A stretch of 64,000 nucleotides of DNA from Acidobacteriota bacterium (GCA_030697165.1 JAUYQQ010000013.1:124001-188000); one strand, 5' to 3'. Positions 43,616 through 52,607 are shown, numbered from the stretch's first letter. Numbers and translations: made by a program. The notes: generated by a model from the letters alone, not told the origin.

Positions 43616-43668
43616 GACGCCGGGTTCAATTTCGGCAGGACGCGCCAGACGAAATTGAACCCGGCGTC
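43616..43668. terminator. 19-bp perfect hairpin between convergent genes
   Basis: GACGCCGGGTTCAATTTCG (43616-43634) and its exact inverse (43650-43668) flank a 15-nt loop, between the methyltransferase stop and the YjbQ-like stop (1 bp away). It is suited to bidirectional termination. The perfect match over 19 bp suggests a dispersed REP-type element. Confidence 0.75.
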
Positions 43669-43669
43669 C

Positions 43670-44737
43670 TTACGAAAACTGGGTGACGACCACGTCGATG
43701 TGGCGTTCCTGCCTCTCGGCCGGCTGCCACTGCACCAGGATCGGGCTCTGGTAGGTGCCGCGCAGCACGCGCGGCTGGCCGGTCTCCGGATCGGTGCCAG
43801 CCAGGAAGCTGACGCGACGTGACCGCAGGAAGCGGCGGGCCGGCAGCGACATGACCTTCGCCATCAGCCGCTCGAACGACCCGGCGTCGATCCGCAACGC
43901 CTCCATCAGCGAGTTGAGCACGCGCACCGCGTCGTACTTGGCGTAGTTCAACGTCTTGCCGGGAATCGAGAATGGATCCGCCACCATGTGGCTGGCCTTG
44001 GCACGGGCAAACCGCAGCGGGTCGCGCAGCACGTCGACGAGGTCGTGCTGCATCAGCAGCGTTTCGTACTCGTTCACGGTGATGCCAACGTTGCGCTCAG
44101 CGGGATCGACCACCAGGTCGACGCGCGCGCGCTCGATGCCGACCTGCGCCACCAGCTCGTTGATGCGTTCGAGCACGCCGAGCCGCGGGTCGGCCAGGTT
44201 GACCGAATCGATCGGGTGCTTCGACACCGGAATGGTCAGCGTCGTGCGGGCGACGATCTCCTCGTGATCGTAGCCGACGACGGTGGTCTTGCGCTTGCGC
44301 ATGGCGGCATCACACTTGCCGTCCAGCTCGATGAAGTAGACCGGCGAATGCGGCCGGGTGCGGTAGGTCACGCAGTTGCGCATGCCGGCGCCGATGAACG
44401 TCAGGTGCGAGTCGGCGTTGCGCGGCTCGACCACCTTCTGTTCCTCGGTGAGCTCCGATCGCAGCTCCATCTGGTCGTGGCGGTACTCGCCGCCCTGCGG
44501 AAACAGGGCATGGAAGGCGCTGAAGAACTGCGACACCAGGTCCGGGCTGTGATGCATGCGCACCGACAAGCTCTGGTCGAGATAACCGGCGGTGGTATGG
44601 AACGAGGTGTACAACGCGCGCCGGTGCTGGCGCAGCAGGTCGCCGGCCTCCTGGTTGATGCGCGAGTTGACGTCGATGGCCTCGAAGCGCCGCTGCGGCG
44701 CGAGGGTGAGCGTGAGTTCGGTCGGCTTGGTGGCCAT
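43670..44737 (-). CDS. YjbQ/UPF0047-like protein with 200-residue unknown C-terminal domain
   Basis: The 355-residue protein has an N-terminal YjbQ-like domain (about residues 8-145): SFHTTAGYLDQS, NADSHLTFIGAGM and VYFIELDGKCDAAMRKRK parallel the conserved His and acidic residues of that family. Some members have thiamine-phosphate synthase activity. The C-terminal 200 residues contain VDLVVDPAERNVGITVNEYE and LNYAKYDAVRVLNSLMEALR and match nothing I know. The ATG overlaps the ispH stop (TGATG), so the pair is translationally coupled. Confidence 0.7.
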   Translation of the reverse strand: MATKPTELTLTLAPQRRFEAIDVNSRINQEAGDLLRQHRRALYTSFHTTAGYLDQSLSVRMHHSPDLVSQFFSAFHALFPQGGEYRHDQMELRSELTEEQKVVEPRNADSHLTFIGAGMRNCVTYRTRPHSPVYFIELDGKCDAAMRKRKTTVVGYDHEEIVARTTLTIPVSKHPIDSVNLADPRLGVLERINELVAQVGIERARVDLVVDPAERNVGITVNEYETLLMQHDLVDVLRDPLRFARAKASHMVADPFSIPGKTLNYAKYDAVRVLNSLMEALRIDAGSFERLMAKVMSLPARRFLRSRRVSFLAGTDPETGQPRVLRGTYQSPILVQWQPAERQERHIDVVVTQFS

Positions 44738-45972
44738 CAGCTGATCGGTGCCCCGGCCACCGCGCCACTTGGCGCTGTCAGGTCGGCGGGCGTGCATCCG
44801 CGCAGTGCCAGGATGCGCTCCAACACCTCGCCGACCACGCTATCCGGGGTCGACGCGCCGGCGGTAATCCCGATGGTCTGGGGTCCGGCCGGCAACCAGC
44901 CGTCGGTGCGGCCTTCCTCGGCCGCGCCGACCTGCCGGTGGCGGATGAAAGTTTCCTCGATGCACGACGGATTGTCGATGTAAAAGGTGCGGACGCGCGG
45001 CGCGCACATCCGCGCCAGCGCCTGGGTATTGCTGCTGTTGTAGCCGCCAATCACGATCATCTGGTCGAGGCCGCCGTCGCGCAGCAGGTCGAGCACCGCG
45101 TCCTGCCGTTCCTGGGTGGCCGAGCAGATGGTGTCGAACGCGCGGTAGTGCGCCTCGAGGTCGTCGCTGCCATGCCGTTCGATCAGGGCCCGGCGCAGCG
45201 TTTCCTGCACCTTGAGCGTCTCGGTCATCAGCATGGTGGTCTGGTTGGCGAGGCCCATGCGCTGCAAGTCGCGATCGGGATCGAAGCCCGGGCTCGCGGC
45301 CTCGCGGAACTCGTCCATCAACTCGGCCGCGGTCCGCCGGCCGAGCAGGAACTCGCACAGCCGCTCGGTCTCGGCGACATCGCGGACGCACAGATACTGG
45401 CCGCCGGGATGGGTGAGCGCCTGCGACGCCGTGGCCCGCGTCTCTTCATGGTGATGCTTGCCGTGGATGATCACCGTGTAGCCGTCACGCGCGTAGAAGT
45501 GCACCTTCTTCCACACGTTCAGCACGCTGCCACAGGTGGTGTCGACCAGCACGCAACCCTTGCTCTTGAGCTGATTCAGTTCGGGAACGCTGACGCCAAA
45601 CGCCGGCAGGATCACCACGTCGGCGGCGGACACCTCCCGAAAGCGGGTTTCGGGGTCAAGCGAGTCCTCGAGAATCCGGATCCCCATGGCGCGAATGCGC
45701 TGGTTTACGTCAGGGTTGTGGATGATCTCACCCGACAGGAACACGCGGCGGTCGGGAAACTTCTGCCGGGTCTGGTAGGCATAGTCCACGGCGCGATCGA
45801 CGCCGTAACAGAAGCCGAATTCCTTGGCGAGCTTGAAGCAGAGCCCGCCCGCCTCGGCCTGGTAACCGAGCGCCTTGAGCCGCTCGACCACCGGGCTCTC
45901 GTAGGTACGCGCCAGAACCGGTCCGACCTCGGATTTCAGGCCGAAACCCTTCTGGAAATACAACTGAGTCAC
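44737..45972 (-). CDS. ispH: 4-hydroxy-3-methylbut-2-enyl diphosphate reductase
   Basis: The 411-residue protein is the long (cyanobacterial/plant-like) form of IspH. The three [4Fe-4S] cysteines appear in EFGFCYGVDRAVDYAY, VLVDTTCGSVLNVWKKV and FDTICSATQERQDAV. VIIHGKHHHEETRATASQ and IGGYNSSNTQALARMC are also conserved. It catalyses the last step of the MEP isoprenoid pathway. The GTG start has TATACT 8 nt upstream. It is transcribed with the YjbQ-like gene. Confidence 0.93.
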   Translation of the reverse strand: MTQLYFQKGFGLKSEVGPVLARTYESPVVERLKALGYQAEAGGLCFKLAKEFGFCYGVDRAVDYAYQTRQKFPDRRVFLSGEIIHNPDVNQRIRAMGIRILEDSLDPETRFREVSAADVVILPAFGVSVPELNQLKSKGCVLVDTTCGSVLNVWKKVHFYARDGYTVIIHGKHHHEETRATASQALTHPGGQYLCVRDVAETERLCEFLLGRRTAAELMDEFREAASPGFDPDRDLQRMGLANQTTMLMTETLKVQETLRRALIERHGSDDLEAHYRAFDTICSATQERQDAVLDLLRDGGLDQMIVIGGYNSSNTQALARMCAPRVRTFYIDNPSCIEETFIRHRQVGAAEEGRTDGWLPAGPQTIGITAGASTPDSVVGEVLERILALRGCTPADLTAPSGAVAGAPIS

Positions 45973-45980
45973 GTGTCACA

Positions 45981-45986
45981 AGTATA
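45981..45986 (-). promoter_or_regulatory. -10-like hexamer for ispH
   Basis: TATACT lies 8 nt before the GTG start; no Shine-Dalgarno sequence is visible between them. Confidence 0.45.
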
Positions 45987-46050
45987 GCCGACGGAGCGAC
46001 TTAGGCCCAAGTGCGGGCCGCCCGAGCCGTTGTTGATAGCATGAGCCAAC

Positions 46051-48246
46051 ATGCTCCGTCGTGTTGTCGTGTTGCTGGCCCTGGCCGTGCCGGCCGCCGC
46101 CCTGGCCCAGTCCTCCGCCCCCACCGTCCGCGCCCACCGGGTCGCCGAACCCATCCGCATCGACGGCAAGCTCGACGAAGCGGTCTACGCCAGCACGCCG
46201 GCGATCAGCAACTTCGTGCAGCAGGAGCCCGACGAGTTCAAGCCCGCCACCGAGAAGACCGAGGCGTGGATCTTCTTTGACGATGACCACGTCTACGTGT
46301 CGGCTCGTAACTGGGAAAGCGCGCCCGAACGGCGGGTCGCCAACGAGATGCGCCGCGACACCGCCCAGTTGCGGCAAAACGACACCTTCGCGGTGCTGTT
46401 CGATACCTTCCACGACAAGCGCAACGGCTACATCTTCTACGCCAACGCCATCGGCGGCCTGTCCGACAGCCAGGTCACCGACGAGGGCCCGCCCAACACT
46501 GACTGGAACACGGTGTGGGACGTGCGCACCAGCACCTTCGATGGCGGCTGGACCATCGAAATGGCCATTCCGTTCAAGTCGCTGCGCTACCAGCCGGGCA
46601 CCGACCAGACCTGGGGCATCAACCTGCGACGGGTAGTCCGCTGGAAGAACGAGTGGTCGTACCTGGCACAAGTGCCGCGTGCGCTGACCACGTTTCGCGG
46701 CATCCTCAAGGTGTCGTCGGCAGCCACCCTCGAAGGGCTGCAGGTGCCGTCAGGCGGCCGCAACCTCGAGGTCAAGCCGTACGTGCTGGGCAACCTGGCC
46801 ACCGACAACACGGTCAACCCACCAACCTCGAATGAGACGACCGGCCGCATCGGTGGCGACTTGAAGTACGGCGTCACCCAGAACATCACCGCCGACCTCA
46901 CGATCAACACCGACTTCTCGCAGGTCGAGGTCGACGAACAGCAGGTCAACCTCACCCGCTTCAACCTGTTCTTTCCGGAGAAACGCGACTTCTTCCTCGA
47001 AGGCCTCGGCACCTTCGCATTTGCCGGCCGCGCCAGCGCCGGACAGGCCGCTGGTACCGGCGACACGCCGTACCTGTTCTTCAGCCGCCGCATTGGCCTC
47101 GACCTGTCACGGGTCGTGCCGCTGCGGGTCGGCGCCCGTGTCAGCGGCAAGGCCGGCAAGTTCACCTTTGGCGCAATCAACGTGCAAACCGGCGAGCACG
47201 ACAAGGCCGGCATCGATTCGGCCAACTTCACGGTGCTGCGCGCGAAACGCGACGTCCTGCGCCGCAGCAGCATCGGCGGCATGTTCACGCATCGCACGGC
47301 CACGCCCGGCCGCGCCGGCTCCAACGATGGCTACGGCGTCGATGCCGCGCTGTCGTTCTACCAGAACGTCCGGTTCGACGCCTACCTCGCCGCCACCCAG
47401 ACCAAAGCGCGCACCGGCAACAACCTCAGCTACCGCGGCTACTTCGACTACAACGCCGACAAGTTCGGCGTGCAGCTGGAACACCTGGCGGTGGAGCCCA
47501 ACTTCCTGCCCGAGATCGGCTTCGTCCGCCGCACCGACATGCGCCGCAATTTTGGACAGCTCCGCTACAGCGCCAGGCCGGTCGGGCTGGGCCGCGTTCG
47601 CCGAATGACGACGCAGGCGAGCTTGAACTACACCACCAACACGCAGAACCGGCTCGACACGCGTGACGGCATCGGCCGATTCGAAACCGAGTTCACGAGC
47701 AGCGACGTGGCCAGCCTGACCTATACCGACAACTTCGAGCGGCTGGTCCGGCCGTTTGTCATTTCCCCCGGCGTCATCCTGCCAGTGGGCACCTACAATT
47801 TCCATACCACGCGACTCGGCTACACCGCCGGCCAGCAGCGCCGCGGCTCGGGCGAGCTGGTCTACGAGTTCGGCCCGTTCTACAACGGCGACCGGCAAAC
47901 CATCGCGGTCAACTCCGGCCGCCTCCAGGTGACGCCGCAGGTGTCGCTCGAGCCGAGCTTCTCGATCAACTGGGTGGACCTCGTCCAGGGGTCGTTCACC
48001 GCCAAGGTGGTGCGGACCCGCGCCACTTACACGATCACGCCGCGGATGTTCGTCAGCGGCATCCTGCAGTACAACTCCGCCGGCACCTCGTTCGGCAGCA
48101 ACGTCCGCTTCCGCTGGGAGTACCGTCCCGGCAGCGAACTGTTCGTCGTCTACACCGACGACTTCGACACCGAGCCCCGGCCGAACCTCGACGCGCTGCG
48201 CAATCGCGCGTTCGTCGTGAAGTTCAACCGGCTGTTCCGGTTGTAG
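46051..48246 (+). CDS. DUF5916 outer-membrane protein with CBM9-like N-terminus
   Basis: The 731-residue protein has a signal peptide (VVVLLALAVPAAALAQ). A carbohydrate-binding family 9-like domain follows (IRIDGKLDEAVYASTPAISN, DDHVYVSARNWE, GGWTIEMAIPFKSLRY). A C-terminal region of about 500 residues rich in alternating beta-strands fits an outer-membrane barrel, with the DUF5916 landmark VNLTRFNLFFPEKRDFFLEG. The function is unknown; glycan or heme-protein binding at the surface has been guessed for relatives. The start ATG is 79 bp from the divergent ispH start. Confidence 0.87.
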   Translation: MLRRVVVLLALAVPAAALAQSSAPTVRAHRVAEPIRIDGKLDEAVYASTPAISNFVQQEPDEFKPATEKTEAWIFFDDDHVYVSARNWESAPERRVANEMRRDTAQLRQNDTFAVLFDTFHDKRNGYIFYANAIGGLSDSQVTDEGPPNTDWNTVWDVRTSTFDGGWTIEMAIPFKSLRYQPGTDQTWGINLRRVVRWKNEWSYLAQVPRALTTFRGILKVSSAATLEGLQVPSGGRNLEVKPYVLGNLATDNTVNPPTSNETTGRIGGDLKYGVTQNITADLTINTDFSQVEVDEQQVNLTRFNLFFPEKRDFFLEGLGTFAFAGRASAGQAAGTGDTPYLFFSRRIGLDLSRVVPLRVGARVSGKAGKFTFGAINVQTGEHDKAGIDSANFTVLRAKRDVLRRSSIGGMFTHRTATPGRAGSNDGYGVDAALSFYQNVRFDAYLAATQTKARTGNNLSYRGYFDYNADKFGVQLEHLAVEPNFLPEIGFVRRTDMRRNFGQLRYSARPVGLGRVRRMTTQASLNYTTNTQNRLDTRDGIGRFETEFTSSDVASLTYTDNFERLVRPFVISPGVILPVGTYNFHTTRLGYTAGQQRRGSGELVYEFGPFYNGDRQTIAVNSGRLQVTPQVSLEPSFSINWVDLVQGSFTAKVVRTRATYTITPRMFVSGILQYNSAGTSFGSNVRFRWEYRPGSELFVVYTDDFDTEPRPNLDALRNRAFVVKFNRLFRL

Positions 48247-48249
48247 ACT
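48244..48249 (+). promoter_or_regulatory. -10-like hexamer for the ATP-grasp gene (leaderless)
   Basis: TAGACT includes the stop codon of the DUF5916 gene and lies 6 nt before the GTG start. Confidence 0.45.
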
Positions 48250-48255
48250 GCTCTG

Positions 48256-49116
48256 GTGACAGTCGTCTTCGCCACTTGCGCCCACCAGCCCTACATCACG
48301 GACGACGACCAGCCGCTCGCCGATGCGCTGGGGGCGCTCGGCTACCGCGTCGAGCCCGAGCCGTGGACCGACATCGACCCCGACACCCACCTGGCCGCCG
48401 ACCCGGTGGTGCTCCGGTCAACGTGGGACTACCACCGCGTGCCGACGCTGTTCACGTCGTGGCTGGCGGCAATGGCCGATTCGTCACGCCCGCTGCTGAA
48501 CCCCGCCGACATCGTCCGCGACAACCTCGACAAGATCTACCTGCAACGTCTCGAACGCGCCGGCATTGCCATCCCTGCGACGCAGTGGGTCGAGAAACCC
48601 GATGCCGCGTCGCTGACCGCCATTCTCGATCAGCAAGTCTGGAAGCAGGCCGTGCTCAAGCCCCGCATTGCCGCGACCGCCTACGGCACGTTCGTGATCG
48701 CCGGCGATTGCATGCCGGCGGACGAGGACCTGGCGCCCGCGCGCGCATCGGGCGCACTCGTCCAGGAGTTCATCCCGGAGATCGCCACCCGCGGCGAAGT
48801 GTCGCTGGTCTATGCCGGCGGCCAGTTCAGCCACGCGGTCTTAAAGCGGGCCAGGGATAGTGATTTTCGCGTGCAAGAGGAATTCGGCGGCTCGGCCGAA
48901 GCGATCGTGCCATCGGCCGCCCTGCGCGCGTTCGGCGAGTCGGTCATGGCGCAGGTATCCGGGTCGTGCGCGTACGCCCGGGTGGACGTCGTCGACAGTG
49001 CGCGCGGGCCGCTGCTGATGGAACTGGAGCTGATCGAACCGGTGCTGTACTTCAGGGTCGTCCCGGGCGCGGCCGAGCGCATGGCGCGAGCCATCGTTGA
49101 CCGCCTGACCCTATAA
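48256..49116 (+). CDS. ATP-grasp protein (glutathione-synthetase/RimK-like)
   Basis: The 286-residue protein has VVLRSTWDYHRVP and LLNPADIVRDNLDKIYLQRL, where the Asn-x-x-Asp-Lys start of the ATP-grasp fold is seen. AVLKPRIAATAYGTF carries an ATP-binding Lys, LVQEFIPEIATRGEVSLVYA follows, and MELELIEPVLYF holds the metal Glu cluster. It would ligate a carboxylate to an amine; products are unknown. No carrier, peptide or partner ligase gene is adjacent. Start is GTG. Confidence 0.8.
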   Translation: MTVVFATCAHQPYITDDDQPLADALGALGYRVEPEPWTDIDPDTHLAADPVVLRSTWDYHRVPTLFTSWLAAMADSSRPLLNPADIVRDNLDKIYLQRLERAGIAIPATQWVEKPDAASLTAILDQQVWKQAVLKPRIAATAYGTFVIAGDCMPADEDLAPARASGALVQEFIPEIATRGEVSLVYAGGQFSHAVLKRARDSDFRVQEEFGGSAEAIVPSAALRAFGESVMAQVSGSCAYARVDVVDSARGPLLMELELIEPVLYFRVVPGAAERMARAIVDRLTL

Positions 49117-49117
49117 T
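49112..49117 (+). promoter_or_regulatory. -10-like TATAAT for the DUF457 gene (leaderless)
   Basis: A consensus TATAAT overlaps the stop codon of the ATP-grasp gene and lies 6 nt before the GTG start of the next gene. Confidence 0.6.
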
Positions 49118-49123
49118 TCCCGG

Positions 49124-49792
49124 GTGTTCATCGGTCATTACGCGCTCGCGTTCGGCGCCAAACGCTACGCCCCCACGGTGTCGCTCGGCACGCTGTTTCT
49201 CGCCTGCCAGTTTGCCGACCTGCTCTGGCCCACGCTGGTCGTCCTCGGCATCGAGCGGGTGGAGGTTGACCCGGGCAACACGGCGGTGACACCGCTCAAC
49301 TTCATCAGCTATCCCTACTCGCACAGCATGGTGATGCTGCTGATGTGGTCGGCGCTGTTCGCCCTTGCCTATCGCATGATCAAGGGCTGGCAAGCCCACG
49401 CCATGGCGGTGATCGCCACGCTGGTGTTCAGTCACTTCGTGCTGGACTTCGTCACCCATCGTCCCGACCTGCCGCTCACCCTCACGGGCCCGCAGCGGGT
49501 CGGCCTGGGACTCTGGAACTTTCCGATCGCGGCACTGGCCATCGAGGTCACGCTGTTCGCAGTGGGCACCGCGATTTACGTGGTGACGACTCGCGCACGC
49601 GATCGCGTCGGGTCACTCGGCCTGTGGTCCCTGATCGCGTTTCTGTCGGCCATCTACTTTGCCGCCGTGTTCGGCCCGCCTCCCCCGAACGCCGCGGCGG
49701 TCGCGATGGCCGGCCACTTGTCGTGGCTGTTTGTGTTGTGGGCCTACTGGGTCGATCGCCATCGCCAGAGCCCCCGCTCTTCGGCACCCTAG
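49124..49792 (+). CDS. Membrane-bound metal-dependent hydrolase-like protein (DUF457/YdjM type)
   Basis: The 222-residue protein has about five helices. GHYALAFGAKRYAP, NFISYPYSHSMVM and the metal motif SHFVLDFVTHRPDLPLT (His, Asp and His in a membrane setting) match the YdjM/DUF457 group, proposed to be membrane metal-dependent hydrolases. Its substrate is unknown. GTG start, with its own TATAAT at 6-nt spacing, so it probably has a separate message from the upstream ATP-grasp gene. Confidence 0.8.
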   Translation: MFIGHYALAFGAKRYAPTVSLGTLFLACQFADLLWPTLVVLGIERVEVDPGNTAVTPLNFISYPYSHSMVMLLMWSALFALAYRMIKGWQAHAMAVIATLVFSHFVLDFVTHRPDLPLTLTGPQRVGLGLWNFPIAALAIEVTLFAVGTAIYVVTTRARDRVGSLGLWSLIAFLSAIYFAAVFGPPPPNAAAVAMAGHLSWLFVLWAYWVDRHRQSPRSSAP

Positions 49793-49803
49793 GCACCTTA
49801 GTC

Positions 49804-51141
49804 CTACGGCTTCGCGCGTTCGAGCACGAGGCCGACCGCGGTGCCGCGCCTGAATCCTTTCCAGTAAGTGTGCGCCGGTAGCGGCTTGCCGTCGCGGTCC
49901 AGCGCGAAGACCCCGTCCTTGCCGTTCGGCACGACATCAAAGTACGCCTGCTTGTCGTTTTCGCCCTTCAGATAGAGCCCGAAGTAGGCCGTCGCGAAGT
50001 GATGAAGGATGTTGTTCATTCGCGCGGTGTCCCAGACGGGATCGGCATAGTGGGTAAAGCCGGGCGTGCCTGTCCCCGACGCGCGATAGGTCTCCGCCGG
50101 CGCCGGCATTGGCGCCGCAGCGTTGTGGCCGGCGTTGATGAACGTCAGCAGGTATCGGTCGGCGTTGACCGCGCCCTGGAAGATGGCGCGCGGCCCTCGC
50201 TCGTATCCCGAAGTCTCATCGGCGCTTCCGGCAACGATCAGCACCGGCGTGCGAATCCCCTTCAAGCCTTCGGCGTCCCAGTAGCCGGCCTGCATGCCCC
50301 AAGGGCCAATCGCGATGGCAGCCTTGATGCGTGCATCGCGCGCCTTCTGGTAGGCCGGATTCGACGCCGCACGTTCCGCCAGGAGCTTATTGGGCGGCGC
50401 CTGCGCGCCGGCGACGCTGGCATCGCTGTAGCCGCCGCCGATCACGTTGACGACGCCGTAGCCACCCATCGAGTAGCCGACGATGCCGGCGCGGCTGGCG
50501 TCGACGAGCCCGGCAAGGAAACTGCCCGAGCCTGCCTGGCTCTGACGATCGACCTCGTTCAGCACGAAGAGCTGGTCGAACGACCGGTTGTAGAGCGTGC
50601 TGCCGAACGGCTTCTGGTCGTCGTAGGTGCTGTCCTTGTGATCGATCGACACCGCCACGAACCCCTTGCTGGCCAGGTTCTCGCCGATGTGGCTCATGAG
50701 GTAGCGATTGCCAGGGTAGCCGTGCGAGATGATTACCAGAGGGTAGCCGCCTCCGCTTGGCTTCGGCGCGCCAGGGGCACCGGGCGCAGCCAGCGGCGCG
50801 GCGTCGCGTACAGCCGTGCCGAGGATCGTGGCCGTGATCGCCGGGTCGCGCGTGATCACGCGATACTCCCCACCCGCTTGCTGGCCGGCCGCGAGGGCCG
50901 CCGGATACCAGACTTCAAGGGTCAGGCTGCGGTCGTAGCGTGCGACCGGACCACCGTCCTTGGTATTGAGGATGTCGGGACGGTTCTGGTCGGTCACCTG
51001 GATAGTCCGCACGCCGATGTTGAGCGGGCCGCGGGCCGACAGCTCGGGCGCGCTCGGCGTCACGACATCAATACGGTTCTGCTGCGCAAAGACGCCGGCC
51101 GACGCCAGCACCAGGACCAAACCCACCGTTACTCGACGCAT
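49804..51141 (-). CDS. Exported alpha/beta hydrolase, dienelactone-hydrolase/PAF-acetylhydrolase-like
   Basis: The 445-residue protein has a signal peptide (VTVGLVLVLASAGVFAQQ). The fold core is YPLVIISHGYPGNRYLM (oxyanion), then the nucleophile elbow GIVGYSMGGYG, VLIVAGSADETSGY (Asp) and FINAGHNAAAP (His). Residues before the core form a beta-rich segment. An esterase or lipase-like activity on a small ester is likely; substrate unknown. ATG 51141 is supported by GGGAG 7 nt upstream and TATAAT at 51175-51180. Confidence 0.85.
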   Translation of the reverse strand: MRRVTVGLVLVLASAGVFAQQNRIDVVTPSAPELSARGPLNIGVRTIQVTDQNRPDILNTKDGGPVARYDRSLTLEVWYPAALAAGQQAGGEYRVITRDPAITATILGTAVRDAAPLAAPGAPGAPKPSGGGYPLVIISHGYPGNRYLMSHIGENLASKGFVAVSIDHKDSTYDDQKPFGSTLYNRSFDQLFVLNEVDRQSQAGSGSFLAGLVDASRAGIVGYSMGGYGVVNVIGGGYSDASVAGAQAPPNKLLAERAASNPAYQKARDARIKAAIAIGPWGMQAGYWDAEGLKGIRTPVLIVAGSADETSGYERGPRAIFQGAVNADRYLLTFINAGHNAAAPMPAPAETYRASGTGTPGFTHYADPVWDTARMNNILHHFATAYFGLYLKGENDKQAYFDVVPNGKDGVFALDRDGKPLPAHTYWKGFRRGTAVGLVLERAKP

Positions 51142-51174
51142 ACGCCATCTCCCAGTCTTGTCACGACGCCACGG

Positions 51175-51180
51175 ATTATA
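51175..51180 (-). promoter_or_regulatory. TATAAT for the alpha/beta hydrolase gene (with leader)
   Basis: TATAAT is 33 nt before the ATG, with a GGGAG site (51149-51153) between. This is a normal leadered arrangement in contrast with the leaderless genes nearby. Confidence 0.45.
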
Positions 51181-51199
51181 TGGCGTAGGATCTCGCTCC

Positions 51200-52606
51200 A
51201 TGGGAAATCGCTGTTTCGTTGCCGCCACCGCCGCCCTGGCCCTGTCCCTCATGCCCCATCTCATGGCGGCGGGCGGCCAGACCACCTCCTCGCCAGAAGC
51301 TGCCGTGGACAAGGTGTTTGCCAGATGGACCAGCGCGACGCCCGGTTGCACGGTCGGCGTCGCCGTCGGCGGCAAGACGGTGCTCGCCAAGGCCTACGGC
51401 ATGGCCGACCTCGAGCACGATGTGCCCAACACGGTGGACACCGTCTTCGAGGCTGGCTCGGTGGCCAAGCAGTTCACCGCGATGGCGGTGCTGCTGCTCG
51501 CAAAGGACGGAACGATCTCGCTCGACGACCCGGCACGGAAGTACGTTCCTGAACTGCCCGACTACGGCGCACCGCTCACGATCCGTCACCTGCTGAACCA
51601 CACGAGCGGCCTGCGCGATTGGGGCAGCATGGCCGGCATTGCCGGCGCACCACGCACCACCCGCGCATACACCCACGCCCACGTCCTCGACATCGTCAGT
51701 CGCCAGACCGCGCTGAACTTCCCCACCGGCACCGAGTGGTCGTACACCAACACCGGCTTCAACCTGGCGGCCGTGATCGTGTCGCGGGTCAGCGGCATGT
51801 CGTTCGCGGAGTTCTCGCGAACACGCATCTTCACGCCGCTCGGCATGACCCGCACGTCGTGGCGCGACGATCACACGCGGGTCGTCAGGGGCCGCGCCAG
51901 TGCCTACGCCAGCGCGAGCGACGGCTACCACCTCGATATGCCGTTCGAGAACGTCCACGGCAACGGCGGACTGCTGACCACGGTTGGCGATTTGCTGACG
52001 TGGAACGAGAACTTCGTGACGCCGGTGATCGGGGACCGCGCGCTGCTGACGACGCAGTCAACGGCCGGACAGTTCAACGACGGCCGGCCGCTCGACTACG
52101 CCCTGGGCCTGTTCGTCGGCCAGTATCGCGGCGCACGGAATATCTTTCACAGCGGCTCGACGGCAGGCTACCGCGCACACTTGAATCGATTCCCGGACAG
52201 CCACACGTCGGTGGCCGTGCTCTGCAACGTCGCGACGGGCGATGCCACGCGATCCGCCAACCTGGTGTCGGACCTGTTCCTCACCGGGCTGAAGCCGGTG
52301 ACACCCACCACGCCGACGTCACCGGCGCCGGCCATGACGCCAGCACCGACGGCCGCACAGCTCGCGGAGTTCAGCGGCAGCTACTGGAGCGATGACGCAG
52401 AAGTCGCCTTGACCGCCGTGGTCGAAAACGGGGGGCTCGTCATGAAACGCCGGCCCGACGCGGTGATCGCGCTCACGGCCATCGATCGCGACACGTTCCG
52501 CGGATCGCTCGGGATGATCGCCTTCCGCCGCGACGCGGCCGGCAAGGTCAACGGGCTGAGCATCAAGCAGGACCGTGTGTGGGACCTGCGCTTCCAGCGA
52601 CGATAA
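51200..52606 (+). CDS. Serine hydrolase of the beta-lactamase/class C family
   Basis: The 468-residue protein has a signal peptide. The active-site tetrad FEAGSVAKQFTA contains the SxxK serine and lysine, the YxN motif is SYTNTGFN, and HSGSTAGY replaces KTG. HLLNHTSGLRDWG is typical of EstB/Pab87-like enzymes rather than true beta-lactamases. The C-terminal 140 residues form a beta domain resembling DUF3471. A peptidase or esterase activity on D-amino-acid substrates is plausible. No resistance phenotype should be assumed. Confidence 0.87.
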   Translation: MGNRCFVAATAALALSLMPHLMAAGGQTTSSPEAAVDKVFARWTSATPGCTVGVAVGGKTVLAKAYGMADLEHDVPNTVDTVFEAGSVAKQFTAMAVLLLAKDGTISLDDPARKYVPELPDYGAPLTIRHLLNHTSGLRDWGSMAGIAGAPRTTRAYTHAHVLDIVSRQTALNFPTGTEWSYTNTGFNLAAVIVSRVSGMSFAEFSRTRIFTPLGMTRTSWRDDHTRVVRGRASAYASASDGYHLDMPFENVHGNGGLLTTVGDLLTWNENFVTPVIGDRALLTTQSTAGQFNDGRPLDYALGLFVGQYRGARNIFHSGSTAGYRAHLNRFPDSHTSVAVLCNVATGDATRSANLVSDLFLTGLKPVTPTTPTSPAPAMTPAPTAAQLAEFSGSYWSDDAEVALTAVVENGGLVMKRRPDAVIALTAIDRDTFRGSLGMIAFRRDAAGKVNGLSIKQDRVWDLRFQRR

Positions 52607-52607
52607 T

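Noticed and set aside
51200-52606. True class C beta-lactamase conferring resistance
   Set aside because: SxxK and YxN are present, but the KTG box is HSG and the C-terminus carries an extra beta domain, which fits esterase/peptidase relatives better.
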